From: an uncultured Lachnospiraceae bacterium | GTDB taxonomy: Bacteria; Bacillota; Clostridia; Lachnospirales; Lachnospiraceae | Assembly (NCBI GenBank): GCA_902781215.1 | Contig: CACZIO010000019.1 | Coordinates: forward strand, 1 to 47,844 | Reading direction: 5' to 3' | DNA: 47,844 nucleotides | Part shown: positions 15,321-24,341 of the stretch, piece after piece | Numbering within the stretch: the first letter of the stretch is position 1 | Layout of the letters: the number at the start of each line of letters is the position of its first letter | The notes under the pieces: generated by a model | What the model was told of the DNA's origin: nothing | Databases searched by the model: none | The model's input: only the letters and a program-made list of their open reading frames with translations | Made by a program: the position numbers and the translations under genes

Positions 15321-16382
15321 ATGGAAAAGAACAAGCAGAGCTTCCTCGCCCGCAAGAACATTGTGATCTCGGCGAAACGCTACGGGATCGACGCGCTCGG
15401 CGCCATGGCGCAGGGTCTGTTCGCGTCCCTCCTCATCGGCACGATCCTCAATACCCTGGGCACACAGTTGGGCATTCAGGGGCTCGTTGACGTCGGCGCC
15501 TATGCATCGTCCATGAGCGGCGCCGCCATGGCGGTCGCCATCGGCTATGCCCTGCAGGCACCTCCCCTGGTCCTCTTCTCCCTGGTCACGGTCGGCACAG
15601 CCGCCAACCAGCTGGGCGGCGCGGGCGGCCCCCTCTCGGTCCTCTTCATCGCGATCATCGCATCCGAGCTGGGCAAAGCTGTCTCCAAGGAGACCAGGGT
15701 CGACATCCTCGTGACCCCTCTGGTAACGATCCTGGCCGGTGTCGGCCTCTCGGCCCTCATCGCCCCCGCCATCGGGCAGGCGGCCTCCAGTGTCGGCGCC
15801 ATCATCATGTGGGCGACCAACCAGCAGCCCTTCCTGATGGGCATCATCGTCTCGGTGGTCGTCGGCATCGCCCTCACGCTCCCGATCTCCTCTGCCGCGA
15901 TCTGCGCGGCCCTCGGGCTCACCGGACTTGCCGGCGGTGCGGCGGTCGCAGGCTGCTGCGCGCAGATGATCGGCTTCGCCTTCATGTCCTTTAAGGAAAA
16001 CAAGTGGGGCGGCCTCGTCTCCCAGGGCATCGGTACCTCCATGCTCCAGATGGGCAACATCGTCCGCAATCCCATGATCTGGATCCCCCCGATCGTCACC
16101 AGCGCCATCACCGGCCCCATCGCCACCTGCCTCTTCAAGCTGCAGATGAACGGCAGTCCCGTCGCCTCCGGCATGGGCACCTGCGGTCTGGTCGGCCAGA
16201 TCGGTGTCTACACCGGATGGATCAATGACATCGCCGCGGGCACCAAGGCCGGCATCACAGGTATGGACTGGATCGGCATGCTCCTGATCTGCTTCATCCT
16301 GCCCGCCGTCATCACGCCCCTGATCGCGATTCCCATGCGCAGGGCGGGCCTGATCAAGGACGGCGACCTCAAGCTCGACTGA
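15321..16382 (+). CDS. Orphan PTS EIIC-type membrane transporter (PTS_EIIC_2-like)
   Basis: A 353-residue, very hydrophobic protein with about 8-10 membrane segments, rich in Gly, Ala and Ile, resembling the stand-alone PTS EIIC family without fused IIA/IIB domains. Blocks such as GTILNTLGTQLGI, PISSAAICAALGLTGLAGG and GMGTCGLVGQIGVY fit that family. No IIA or IIB gene is nearby, so sugar specificity and even phosphotransfer dependence are unknown; the adjacent gal genes are only a hint. The ATG at 15321 follows a purine-rich AAAGGAAAAGG; the upstream frame is leader. A Rho-independent terminator follows. Confidence 0.8.
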   Translation: MEKNKQSFLARKNIVISAKRYGIDALGAMAQGLFASLLIGTILNTLGTQLGIQGLVDVGAYASSMSGAAMAVAIGYALQAPPLVLFSLVTVGTAANQLGGAGGPLSVLFIAIIASELGKAVSKETRVDILVTPLVTILAGVGLSALIAPAIGQAASSVGAIIMWATNQQPFLMGIIVSVVVGIALTLPISSAAICAALGLTGLAGGAAVAGCCAQMIGFAFMSFKENKWGGLVSQGIGTSMLQMGNIVRNPMIWIPPIVTSAITGPIATCLFKLQMNGSPVASGMGTCGLVGQIGVYTGWINDIAAGTKAGITGMDWIGMLLICFILPAVITPLIAIPMRRAGLIKDGDLKLD

Positions 16383-16458
16383 TCCCGATCCACAGAGCTT
16401 AATCCCCCAGGACTGCACATGTATGACATGTATACAGCCTGTCAAACTGCAAACATAC

Positions 16459-16487
16459 AAAAAACGGCGCCTTCCGCGCCGTTTTTT
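16459..16487 (+). terminator. Rho-independent terminator of the PTS gene
   Basis: A 10-bp stem (AAAACGGCGC/GCGCCGTTTT) with loop CTTCC at 16461-16485, followed by T's. A's on the left side make it plausible for the converging trmD transcript too. Confidence 0.9.
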
Positions 16488-16556
16488 GATATATATCTTC
16501 CCTTTTTTATATCTTTCCTTGTTACATCTTCCCTTATTCATGTCTTTTTTCTATGG

Positions 16557-17318
16557 TCACGGACCTGTCCCGTCCCCGCCGGCGTCCGCCTCCTCCAGAA
16601 GGCGCCGCTCCTCGTCTGTCAGGACATGCCGGGCAAACAGGTCGGGCCTCACCCTTCTGGTCAGCAGGAGCGACTGCTGCAGGCGCCAGCGGCGGATCTT
16701 CTCATGGTCTCCGGACCTGAGGACCTCCGGGACCGCCGCGCCCTCGTAGACGGCGGGCTGGGTGTACTGGGGATACTCCAGAAGCCCGTTTTCAAAGGAT
16801 TCCTCCTCCGTGCTCGCGTCCCGCAGGCTCCCCGGCAGCAGCCGGGCGACAGAGTCCGTGATGACCTGGGCGGCCAGCTCTCCGCCAGTAAGGACATAGT
16901 CCCCGATGGAGACCTGCTCATCCGCGTGCGGATAGATGCGGGCGTCCATTCCCTCATAGTGGCCGCAGATCAGGATCAGATGGTCCAGCTTTGCATAGGA
17001 ACGGGCCTTCTGCTGGGTGTATGGGGTCCCGGCCGGGCTGAGGATCACCGTGCGGGAGCCGGGATCACCGGGGCCTGCCGACCCGTTCAGCTTCCTGCAG
17101 GCCCGCAGGGCGTCCAGCACGGGCTGACAGCGCATCACCATGCCGGCGCCGCCGCCGAAGGGCGAGTCGTCGATATGGCGGAAGCTCCCCGGGGCATACT
17201 CCCGGATATCAATGATCTCCACCGAGAGAGCACCCTTGCGGACCGCCCGCTGCAGGACCGGTCCGTTCAGGAAACTTCCGAAGAGATCGGGCATCATGGT
17301 CAGGATTGATACTTTCAA
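16557..17318 (-). CDS. trmD: tRNA (guanine37-N1)-methyltransferase
   Basis: TrmD methylates G37 of tRNAs reading CNN codons and prevents frameshifting; it is a SAM-dependent SPOUT enzyme with a trefoil knot. Seen: VSILTMMPDLF at the start, DDSPFGGGAGMVMR, LILICGHYEGMDAR, SIGDYVLTGGELAA and the C-terminal YTQPAVYEG...VPEVLRSGDHEKIRRWR. The TTG at 17318 is called as start because GGGAGG lies about 6 bases before it and this gives the normal N-terminus and a length of 253. The usual partners rpsP, rimM and rplS are absent. Confidence 0.95.
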   Translation of the reverse strand: MKVSILTMMPDLFGSFLNGPVLQRAVRKGALSVEIIDIREYAPGSFRHIDDSPFGGGAGMVMRCQPVLDALRACRKLNGSAGPGDPGSRTVILSPAGTPYTQQKARSYAKLDHLILICGHYEGMDARIYPHADEQVSIGDYVLTGGELAAQVITDSVARLLPGSLRDASTEEESFENGLLEYPQYTQPAVYEGAAVPEVLRSGDHEKIRRWRLQQSLLLTRRVRPDLFARHVLTDEERRLLEEADAGGDGTGP

Positions 17319-17346
17319 GCCTTCCTCCCTGTTTCCGGAAATCAAG

Positions 17347-17375
17347 GGGCCGGCAGCGCACAGCACTGCCGGCCC
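17347..17375. terminator. GC-rich hairpin between the yfbR-like gene and trmD
   Basis: A perfect 10-bp stem (GGGCCGGCAG/CTGCCGGCCC, 9-base loop) without a clear U-tract. Nearby, 17436-17485 carries several GCAGCAG motifs. It could be a weak terminator or an mRNA 3'-end stabiliser. Confidence 0.5.
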
Positions 17376-17473
17376 ATAATCGTCCTGTGATTGTATTCGA
17401 TGTTTATCGTCTGTTATTGGTCTTTTGGTTCACAGCAGCTCTGCAGCAGTTGTACGGCAGTTTTGCAGCAGTA

Positions 17474-18073
17474 TCACAGCAGCTCGTCGAGGGTACTGCC
17501 GTAGGCCGGGAGAAAGTCGTCACAGAAGTCCCGCACCTCCGGCAGGTCCTCCGCCATCTCATCGACGGCCCTGCGCGTGCTCTCCATGGCGGTGCGGAAC
17601 TCCCCGTTGCCCGCATTTGCCTCCTCGATGCATTTGATGAGGGCGGACAGCTTGTCGGCGGCCTTGACCAGGCGGCGCAGGCGGATTTCCCTGTCATCGT
17701 CCCCCGCGGTCTCCGGGAGCAGGATCTCCCTGTAGCTGTCCCGCAAGTCCACCGGCAGCAGGTCCAGCAGCCTGCGCGCCGCCGCCTCCTCGACCTGGCG
17801 GTAGGCCTCACGCAGCTCCCCGCTGTGGTACTTGACCGGGGTCGGCATGTCGCCGGTCAGGATCTCCGTCGCGTCGTGGTAGAGGCCCAGAAGGGCCGCC
17901 CGCTCCGCATCGAGCTCCTGGCCGTAGCGCACATTTCCGATCGTACACAGCACATGCGCGATCGCCGCCACCTCCAGCGCGTGCTCCGACAGGTTTTCCG
18001 GCCGGGAGCTGCGCATCAGGGCCCAGCGCTCGATATATTTCATTCTGGAGATTGTTGCAAAAAAACTGTACAT
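17474..18073 (-). CDS. HD-domain 5'-deoxynucleotidase, YfbR-like
   Basis: The 199-residue protein resembles YfbR, a metal-dependent enzyme that removes phosphate from deoxyribonucleoside 5'-monophosphates. The N-terminus (FFATISRMKYIERWALM) and the HD motifs are typical: SEHALEVAAIAH, then LYHDATEILTGDMPTPVKY, and a later Asp in KAADKLSALIKCIEE. The ATG follows a GGAAG-type purine run. One full and one partial copy of the four-hairpin repeat lie between this start (13 bp away) and sigH, so they would be in the leader or the sigH 3' region. Confidence 0.88.
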   Translation of the reverse strand: MYSFFATISRMKYIERWALMRSSRPENLSEHALEVAAIAHVLCTIGNVRYGQELDAERAALLGLYHDATEILTGDMPTPVKYHSGELREAYRQVEEAAARRLLDLLPVDLRDSYREILLPETAGDDDREIRLRRLVKAADKLSALIKCIEEANAGNGEFRTAMESTRRAVDEMAEDLPEVRDFCDDFLPAYGSTLDELL

Positions 18074-18086
18074 CTTCCTCTTCCAC

Positions 18087-18280
18087 TCTTTCCAACCATG
18101 CCGCTCGAAAGAGCGGCAGCCTGAGGCGTTTTCGCAGAGGCGAAAACGGTGAAGGATCAGCGGAGCTTTGGGCCGCCGCGCGGCACAAAGCTCTGAGAGT
18201 GAAAAATACTGTATCGACAGTATTTTTCACTCTTTCCGACCATGCCGCTCGAAAGAGCGGCAACGCAATGCGATCACAAG
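18087..18280 (+). repeat. Four-hairpin dispersed repeat, copy C1 plus partial C2
   Basis: C1 (18087-18232) is a complete type II unit: GCCGCTC-GAAA-GAGCGGC, CGTTTTCGC/GCGAAAACG, a hairpin 3 with a changed inner loop (GCCGCCGCGCGGC), and ATACTGT/ACAGTAT. C2 (18233-18280) keeps only hairpin 1 and a GCGATCACA piece shared with type I copies. Bases before C1 (TCCACTC) look like the end of another hairpin 4, suggesting a decayed earlier unit. Confidence 0.9.
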
Positions 18281-18284
18281 TGTT

Positions 18285-18941
18285 TCAAGCCTCGTTTTTC
18301 CACATGCGGACCTTGGTCCGGATGCGCTGCAGGGCGTTGTCGGTGGATTTTTCGTCTCGGTTGAGTATGTGCGCGATCTCGACATAATTCATGCCCGTCA
18401 GGTGCAGGTCCAGCACCTGCTTTTCCAGCGGGCTGAGCTCGGTGTCGATCCGCTCCTGGAGCCTGGCCAGATTCTCGCGGTCGATCAGGACCTTCTCCGG
18501 GTTCTCCCCGTAGGTCCCGGCGATCATGGCCCCGTTTTCCCCGGAGACCGCGTCCTCGAGGGCGGGCTGGTCCTCCCTGTCCGGATGCGCCGCAAAGGCG
18601 GCGGGCGCGTTCAGGGAGACCGCCGTGTTGAGGGGCATGTGCTTTTTGCGCCCGGATGCCTGGACCGCCGTGTAGAGCTGGCGCGACACACAGAGCGCCG
18701 CGAAGGTCGAAAAGCTCGCGTCCCGGCCGCAGTCGTAGTCCCGCAGAGCCTTGAAGAGGCCCAGCATGCCCTCCTGGATCAGGTCCTCGGAATCGCCGCC
18801 CAGGATGAACATGGACCGGGCGCGGCTGCGCACCATCCCCTTGTAGCGGCTCATCAGGGTCTCGGTCGCCCGGTCGTCCTGTTCACGGGAGAGCGCGATC
18901 AGGTCGTTGTCGGACAGTGATTCGTAATATTCCTTCTGCAT
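18285..18941 (-). CDS. sigH: RNA polymerase sigma factor, sigma-H (Spo0H) type
   Basis: Sigma-H directs transition-state and early sporulation genes in Bacillota. The 218-residue product has region 2 (ALSREQDDRATETLMSRY, ARSMFILGGDSEDLIQEGM, GLFKALRDYD, FSTFAALCVSRQLYTAV) and a region 4 helix-turn-helix (LSPLEKQVLDLHLTGMNY through RDEKSTDNALQRIR). Gene order cysS-mrnC-rlmB-sigH is the usual Clostridia/Bacilli arrangement and supports the name. A linker near residues 105-140 is longer than usual. Whether the organism sporulates cannot be told. Confidence 0.93.
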   Translation of the reverse strand: MQKEYYESLSDNDLIALSREQDDRATETLMSRYKGMVRSRARSMFILGGDSEDLIQEGMLGLFKALRDYDCGRDASFSTFAALCVSRQLYTAVQASGRKKHMPLNTAVSLNAPAAFAAHPDREDQPALEDAVSGENGAMIAGTYGENPEKVLIDRENLARLQERIDTELSPLEKQVLDLHLTGMNYVEIAHILNRDEKSTDNALQRIRTKVRMWKNEA

Positions 18942-19043
18942 GGCTCCTCCCCGGTCCTTTTTTACAACATGACGGCTTCATGACCTTTTCGCGGCAGGCT
19001 GCCGGATCCTCACCCCTGCGCCCGCACGCCGCTTACTGAAGTT

Positions 19044-19892
19044 TCAGCCGCGCTGGCGGACGATCTCATACATGAGGACACCAGCCGCGACCGAGGCGTT
19101 GAGGGAGTCAATTTCCCCCTTCATGGGGATCGATGCGGTCATGTCACATTTTTCCCGGATCAGGCGGCTCACGCCGCTCCCCTCCGCCCCGATGACCAGG
19201 CCGATGGGACCTGTCATGGACAGCTTTGTCATGGGCGTCCCGTCCATATCCGCGCAGACGAACCAGAGCCCGCGCTTTTTGAGCTCCTCCATGGTGCGGC
19301 CCAGGTTGGTCACCTTGACCACAGGCGTGTAGTGGATGGCGCCCGCGGACGCCTTGGCCGCCGTCGCGGTCAGTCCCACTGCCCGGTCGCGCGGGATGAT
19401 GACCCCGTGCGCGCCCGCCAGATTGGCCGTCCGGATGATGGCGCCGAGATTGTGCGGATCCTCGATCTGGTCGAGCAGGACGAAAAAGGGATCCTCGCCC
19501 CGCTCCTGTGCCTTCGCGAAGAGGTCGTCGATCTCCGCGTAGCGGAAGGCGGCCGCCTGGGCGATCACGCCCTGGTGCTTGCCTGTCTGGGAGAGCTGGT
19601 CCAGCCGCTGCCTGGACAGGAAGCGGACAGGTGTATGCTGGTCCTTCGCCAGCCGCAGCACCGTCTGCATGGCGCCCTCCGCGGGTCCCTCCAGCAGGAA
19701 GAGCTTCTCGATGGTCCTGCCCGCCCGGTATGCCTCGATCACGGCATTGCGCCCTTCGATCCGGTTCTCGTCAGGCTCCTGCAGGCGTGAAAAGCCCCGC
19801 TCTGCGTCTGCCTGGCGGAATGTATCCTCCGCGGGTCCTCTGCCGCCGGCGCGCCTGCCTCTGTTTTCATGCGATGGTTTTCTGTCTGCCAT
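19044..19892 (-). CDS. rlmB: 23S rRNA (guanosine2251-2'-O)-methyltransferase family, RlmB/TrmH type
   Basis: A SpoU-family SPOUT methyltransferase. The N-terminal substrate domain (NRIEGRNAVIEAYRAGR, GKHQGVIA) is followed by the knotted catalytic domain with motif 1 DPHNLGAIIRTANLAGA, motif 2 IGLVIGAEGSGVS and motif 3 SIPMKGEIDSLNASVAAGV. The ATG at 19892 follows GGAGG at 13 bases; residues before the family domain (about 1-38) are Arg/Gly/Glu-rich and poorly conserved. The open frame runs 79 codons further without support. It lies in the cysS-mrnC-rlmB cluster. Confidence 0.93.
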   Translation of the reverse strand: MADRKPSHENRGRRAGGRGPAEDTFRQADAERGFSRLQEPDENRIEGRNAVIEAYRAGRTIEKLFLLEGPAEGAMQTVLRLAKDQHTPVRFLSRQRLDQLSQTGKHQGVIAQAAAFRYAEIDDLFAKAQERGEDPFFVLLDQIEDPHNLGAIIRTANLAGAHGVIIPRDRAVGLTATAAKASAGAIHYTPVVKVTNLGRTMEELKKRGLWFVCADMDGTPMTKLSMTGPIGLVIGAEGSGVSRLIREKCDMTASIPMKGEIDSLNASVAAGVLMYEIVRQRG

Positions 19893-20026
19893 GCGTCTTG
19901 ATTTTCCTCCAGTCAGATAGGATGGGATGATACCGGGGGCAAAATGTCCGCTGCGGTCTCCGAGGGCCCTGCTGACAGTCATCCGCCCCGGCATCCCGGG
20001 ATCACTCATGTTTATAGCCAAAAGCG

Positions 20027-20590
20027 TTACAGCAGGAGCTCGCCGTTTCTCCGCCGGGTGAGCTCCATCCCAGTCCGCAGGATTTCCATCAGCCGGCCCG
20101 TCCTGCCCTGCAGATAGAGCCAGCCGCACAGGGCCTCCAGGGCCGTCGCCTGCAGGTAGTCCTCCAGCGAGGCCCCCTTCGCGTGGTGCATGGGGCGGGA
20201 ATTTCTTCCCCTCCTGTAGACCTTCTGCTCCTCCGGGGTCAGCAGGTCATAGACCGCCCGGCCGATGGCCGCCTGTTTCTGCGCCCGCACGAGCCGGGTC
20301 GTCTCATTGTGGAGCTTTTCCGCCTGCCGGTTGCCCTGTGAGACGACGCTGGTCCGGATGATCAGTGAGTAGACCGCATCCCCCAGAAAGGCCAGGGCCA
20401 ACGGGGAAAAGGTCCGCAGATCAGCCTTGATGCCCTCCAGCGCAAAAAGCGCAGGATCTACGTCGAGCCGGTCCGGCCCCGGTTCCTGCCATGTCTCCGG
20501 CAGGTCCTCCTGCCGCATCTGTTCAGTCACGAAAGAGGGCGCACGGTCGCCGACGCCCTCTCCGGATTCTCTGTTGAAATGATCCGACAA
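20027..20590 (-). CDS. mrnC: Mini-ribonuclease III
   Basis: Mini-III consists of the RNase III catalytic domain alone and matures 23S rRNA precursors in Gram-positive bacteria. Seen: LALAFLGDAVYSLIIRT (signature helix with the catalytic Asp), EKLHNETTRLVRAQKQA, LTPEEQKVYRRGRNSR and ASLEDYLQATALEALCGWLYLQGR, with the second acidic cluster. No double-stranded-RNA-binding domain follows, as expected. Of 187 residues the first 40 are a poorly conserved acidic extension. It sits between cysS and rlmB. Confidence 0.95.
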   Translation of the reverse strand: MSDHFNRESGEGVGDRAPSFVTEQMRQEDLPETWQEPGPDRLDVDPALFALEGIKADLRTFSPLALAFLGDAVYSLIIRTSVVSQGNRQAEKLHNETTRLVRAQKQAAIGRAVYDLLTPEEQKVYRRGRNSRPMHHAKGASLEDYLQATALEALCGWLYLQGRTGRLMEILRTGMELTRRRNGELLL

Positions 20591-20697
20591 ATACTTGTCC
20601 TCCTGCCCCGCAGCTGAGAATCTGCGCGGAGCTCCTTTTATTTTTCAGCCCGGTTCTCCGGCCTTCGGTTTACGCTGACCTGTCAGCTGTCAGAAGA

Positions 20698-22122
20698 TCA
20701 GGCCTTTTTCCACTTGACGCCCTCGCGGGTGTCCTCCAGGATGATGCCCCTGGCCTTGAGCTCGTCGCGGATGGCGTCGGCCTTCGCGAAATCGCGGGCC
20801 TTGCGGGCCGCCTGGCGCGCGGCGATCTGGGCCTCGACATAAGCGGCCAGATCCTCATCGAGGTCCTTGTCGCGCTGCAGGAGCAGGCCGCAGACATCCG
20901 CCAGGCTCTGCAGTTCGTCGTAGAGCTTCTGAAGGAAGGCCCCCGTGGAGTTCTCATCCACATGGCTGTTGATCCACTTGACCAGTTCAAAGACGGCAGC
21001 AATGCCGTCGGCCGTGTTGAAATCATCGTCCATAGCGGTCTCGAACTGGGTCCGGAAGGCATCCGCCTCCGGGAGCATGCCGGTCTCCGCCTCTGTCATG
21101 GCCGCGGCCCCGTCCGCCTTCTCCAGAAGGAAGCGGAGGTTCTCGGCGCAGTTGACGATGCGCTCGTAGGAAGTCTTCGCCGCCTCCATGAGCTCGCGGC
21201 TGAAGTTGAGCGGGCTTCTGTAGTGGACAGAGAGCATGAAGTAGCGCAGAACCTGTCCGTCGTACTGGTCCAGGATGTCGCGCACGGTAAAGAAGTTGCC
21301 GAGGGACTTGGACATCTTGCGGTTGTCGATGTTGAGGAAGGCGTTGTGCATCCAGTAGCGCGCGAAAGTGCAGCAGTTTGCCGCCTCGGACTGGGCGATC
21401 TCATTCTCGTGGTGGGGGAAGACCAGGTCCTCGCCGCCCGCGTGGATGTCGATCGTATCGCCGATGTATTCCTTGCTCATGACGGAGCACTCGATGTGCC
21501 AGCCGGGACGGCCCTGGCACCAGGGGGACTCCCAGTAGGGCTCCCCTTCCTTTTTCGGCTTCCAGAGGACGAAATCCAGCGGATCCTCCTTCTGGTCCTC
21601 GCCGGTGACAGCCAGCATGCGCAGGCCGGTCTGCATGTTGTCGAGGTCCTTGTGAGACAGCTTGCCGTAGTCCTTGAACCTGCGTGTGCGGTAGTAGACG
21701 GTGCCATCCTTGGCGACATAGGCGAATCCTGTGTCAATGAGCTTCTGGATCATGGCGATCATGCCGCCGATCTCTTTGGTCGCCTGGGGGTGGGTCGTGG
21801 CGGGCCGGATGTTCATGGCCGCCATGTCTTTTTTGCATTCCTCGATGTAGCGCTCGGAGATGACGGAGGCGTCCACGCCCTCTTCGTTGGCCTTGTTGAT
21901 GATCTTGTCATCCACATCCGTGAAGTTGGAGACAAAGTTCACCTCGTAGCCGCGGTATTCAAAATAGCGGCGGACGGTGTCAAAGACGATCATGGGCCGC
22001 GCGTTCCCGATGTGGATCAGGTTGTAGACGGTGGGGCCGCAGACATACATCCCGACCTTCCCCTCGTGGAGCGGCTCGAAGTCCTCCTTGCGTTTCGACA
22101 TTGTGTTGTAAATTCTGATCAT
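20698..22122 (-). CDS. cysS: Cysteinyl-tRNA synthetase
   Basis: Charges tRNA-Cys with cysteine. The 474-residue protein has the class I motifs HIGN (residues 37-40) and KMSKS (269-273) and zinc-binding residues starting with C28 in YVCGPTVYN, then WHIECS and [13 protein letters not shown]. Length is standard and the C-terminal helical region ends in Lys-rich sequence. No T-box antiterminator core (TGGNACCGCG-like) was found in the 188-bp upstream gap. Confidence 0.98.
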   Translation of the reverse strand: MIRIYNTMSKRKEDFEPLHEGKVGMYVCGPTVYNLIHIGNARPMIVFDTVRRYFEYRGYEVNFVSNFTDVDDKIINKANEEGVDASVISERYIEECKKDMAAMNIRPATTHPQATKEIGGMIAMIQKLIDTGFAYVAKDGTVYYRTRRFKDYGKLSHKDLDNMQTGLRMLAVTGEDQKEDPLDFVLWKPKKEGEPYWESPWCQGRPGWHIECSVMSKEYIGDTIDIHAGGEDLVFPHHENEIAQSEAANCCTFARYWMHNAFLNIDNRKMSKSLGNFFTVRDILDQYDGQVLRYFMLSVHYRSPLNFSRELMEAAKTSYERIVNCAENLRFLLEKADGAAAMTEAETGMLPEADAFRTQFETAMDDDFNTADGIAAVFELVKWINSHVDENSTGAFLQKLYDELQSLADVCGLLLQRDKDLDEDLAAYVEAQIAARQAARKARDFAKADAIRDELKARGIILEDTREGVKWKKA

Positions 22123-22229
22123 TTACAGTCCCTCTTTAACGACAAAGAAGGGTGCTGTGCAAGGCCGCCGGCTGCGGGGCCGCGGCATTTTCACATTCCC
22201 TCTTTCAACAATTGAAATAACGTACAAGG

Positions 22230-22260
22230 GTGCAGCTGTCCGGATCACGAACAGCTGCAC
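22230..22260. promoter_or_regulatory. Hairpin between ispF and cysS
   Basis: A perfect 10-bp stem (GTGCAGCTGT/ACAGCTGCAC, 11-base loop) about 110 bp before cysS on the minus strand. It lacks a U-tract, so it may be a leader or processing structure rather than a terminator. Confidence 0.5.
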
Positions 22261-22310
22261 ACTGAAAACAGTTTCCTGAAAAAACGTCTGTGATCGTCAA
22301 CCGCCTGCTG

Positions 22311-22874
22311 TCACTGCGCTGAAGCGGGGCAGCCGGGGCAGCCGGCACAGCCAGATCCTCCCGGACCTCCCGCGAGGCCTGCCGCACTGGACATGAGGTC
22401 GCGCGGCGATGAGATGAGGGCGGCCGCCTGGGCGGATATACCCTCTCCCCGGCCGGTAAAGCCCAGGTGCTCCTCGGTCGTCGCCTTGACGCTGACCTGG
22501 CTGACGTCCAGATCCAGGGCGTCCGCGATGTTTTGACGCATCCGGTCAATATAAGGGCGGAGTTTCGGTGCCTGGGCGATGACGGTCGCGTCGACGTTTT
22601 CAATGAGATATCCGTTCTCCGCCAAAAGGTCCGAGACGCGCTCCGCCAGCTGCAGGGAGTCCGCGCCGCTGTAGGCGGGGTCATTGTCCGGGAAGTGCAG
22701 GCCGATGTCCCCGAGCGCCGCTGCGCCCAGGAGGGCGTCCATGACGGCATGGACCAGGACGTCCGCGTCCGAGTGGCCCAGAAGGCCTTTCTCATATGGA
22801 ATGTCCACGCCGCCCAGGATCAGCTTCCGGCCCTCGACCAGCCTGTGCACATCATATCCGGTTCCGATACGCAT
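22311..22874 (-). CDS. ispF: 2-C-methyl-D-erythritol 2,4-cyclodiphosphate synthase
   Basis: IspF makes the cyclic diphosphate intermediate of the MEP isoprenoid pathway. All motifs are present: GYDVHRL with metal ligands D8 and H10, [13 protein letters not shown] (third ligand), [11 protein letters not shown] and [17 protein letters not shown]. The normal protein is about 158 residues; this one has 187, ending in a Gly-, Pro- and Cys-rich tail ([19 protein letters not shown]) after the conserved end of the fold. The tail's function is unknown. The other MEP genes are not nearby. Confidence 0.95.
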   Translation of the reverse strand: MRIGTGYDVHRLVEGRKLILGGVDIPYEKGLLGHSDADVLVHAVMDALLGAAALGDIGLHFPDNDPAYSGADSLQLAERVSDLLAENGYLIENVDATVIAQAPKLRPYIDRMRQNIADALDLDVSQVSVKATTEEHLGFTGRGEGISAQAAALISSPRDLMSSAAGLAGGPGGSGCAGCPGCPASAQ

Positions 22875-22976
22875 ATTTTTACTCCTGTGTCAAAAAACCG
22901 GTCCCTTCCGGCATAAACCAGACTGCGGGCAGCTTCGCGCTTCCCGCGCGCACTGCCCTGTTCCGCTTTAATGGCT

Positions 22977-24155
22977 TTAATGATGGAAGAGGCGGATGCC
23001 GGTGAAGCACATGACCATGTCGTGGGCATCACAGGCTGCGATGACGTTGTCGTCGCGGATGGAGCCGCCGGGCTGGGCGACATATTTGACGCCGCTCCTG
23101 TAGGCGCGCTCGATGTTGTCACCGAAGGGGAAGAAGGCGTCGGAGCCCAGGGTCACATCGGTGTTGCCCGCCAGCCAGGCCTTCTTTTCCTCTGTGGTGA
23201 AAACCTCGGGCTTCTCGGTGAAGAGGGCCTCCCACTTGCCGTCGTCGAGGACATCCATGTACTCCTCGCCGATGTAGAGGTCGATGGCATTGTCGCGGTC
23301 CGCGCGGCGGACGCCATCCTTGAAGGGAAGGTTGAGGACCTTGGGGCACTGGCGCAGATACCAGTTGTCGGCCTTCTGGCCTGCCAGACGCGTGCAGTGG
23401 ATGCGGGACTGCTGGCCGGCGCCGATGCCGATGGCCTGACCGCCCTTGACGAAGCAAACCGAATTGGACTGGGTGTACTTGAGGGTGATCATGGCGATGG
23501 CCATGTCGTCGCGGGCCGCAGCGGGAAGTTCTTTGTTCTTAGTCACGATATTGGCGAACAGGGCATCGTCCACGACGAGCTCGTTGCGGCCCTGCTCAAA
23601 GGTGATCCCGTAGACCTGCTTCTTCTCGACGGGTGCGGGCCTGTAGTCGGGATCCATCTGCAGGATGCAGTAGTTGCCCTTTTTCTTGGACTTGAGGATC
23701 TCCAGCGCGTCGTCGTCATAGGCGGGCGCGATGATGCCGTCGGAGACCTCGGGCTTGATCAGGCTGGCCGTGCAGGCGTCGCACTTGTCGGACAGGGAGA
23801 TAAAATCGCCGAAGCTGGACATTCTGTCCGCGCCGCGGGCGCGCGCATAGGCGCTGGCCAGGGGGGTGAGCTCACCCGCATCCTCGACCCAGTAGATCTT
23901 TCTCTCCACCTCGGAGAGGGGCAGGCCGATCGCTGCGCCGGCGGGGGAGACATGCTTGAAGGAGGTCGCCGCGGGCTTGCCGGTCGCCGCCTTGAGCTCT
24001 TTGACAAGCTGATAGCCGTTGAGGGCATCCAGCAGGTTGATGTAGCCGGGCTTTCCGTTCAGGACAGTGATGGGAAGCTCGGTGCCGTCCTCCATATAGA
24101 CTCTGGAAGGCTTCTGGTTGGGATTACATCCGTATTTCAGCTGCAGTTCTTTCAT
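22977..24155 (-). CDS. Stand-alone AICAR transformylase (PurH C-terminal half)
   Basis: Transfers a formyl group from 10-formyl-tetrahydrofolate to AICAR, the ninth step of IMP synthesis. The 392-residue protein corresponds to the transformylase half of bifunctional PurH and starts MKELQLKYGCNPNQKPSRVY with no cyclohydrolase half. The catalytic Lys-His pair is K67-H68 in SFKHVSPAG; conserved LKYTQSNSV, GAGQQSRIHC and GSDAFFPFGDN follow. The missing cyclohydrolase step is supplied by the PurO-type gene just upstream, so the two enzymes form the purH function as separate genes. Confidence 0.93.
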   Translation of the reverse strand: MKELQLKYGCNPNQKPSRVYMEDGTELPITVLNGKPGYINLLDALNGYQLVKELKAATGKPAATSFKHVSPAGAAIGLPLSEVERKIYWVEDAGELTPLASAYARARGADRMSSFGDFISLSDKCDACTASLIKPEVSDGIIAPAYDDDALEILKSKKKGNYCILQMDPDYRPAPVEKKQVYGITFEQGRNELVVDDALFANIVTKNKELPAAARDDMAIAMITLKYTQSNSVCFVKGGQAIGIGAGQQSRIHCTRLAGQKADNWYLRQCPKVLNLPFKDGVRRADRDNAIDLYIGEEYMDVLDDGKWEALFTEKPEVFTTEEKKAWLAGNTDVTLGSDAFFPFGDNIERAYRSGVKYVAQPGGSIRDDNVIAACDAHDMVMCFTGIRLFHH

Positions 24156-24200
24156 AATTCTCTCGTTTCTCCTTTTCAGCTTCTGTGCGACGGCCGCATC

Positions 24201-24257
24201 TGATCTGCGGCAGGGCAGGCGGACAGGCTGCCGGCCCTCCTGATCTGCGGCAGGGCA
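24201..24257. repeat. 17-bp direct repeat in the purO-AICAR transformylase gap
   Basis: TGATCTGCGGCAGGGCA occurs at 24201-24217 and 24241-24257, 40 bp apart, between the two purine genes. It may be a small duplication or a paired binding site. Confidence 0.6.
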
Positions 24258-24341
24258 TGCAAACTGGCTCTCGGCCGTTCACATCGCTATATCAGATAAT
24301 ACCTTACGGCGCCTGTCCGGACAGGTGCCGGTCCGGCTTTC

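Noticed and set aside
15294..16541. Long minus-strand frame of 415 codons opposite the PTS gene.
   Set aside because: It is the antisense of a membrane protein gene, rich in Asp/Gly/Arg, with no ribosome site; a common GC-rich shadow frame.
22123..22310. T-box riboswitch before cysS.
   Set aside because: No TGGNACCGCG-like antiterminator bulge and no terminator/antiterminator pair were found; only a simple 10-bp hairpin.
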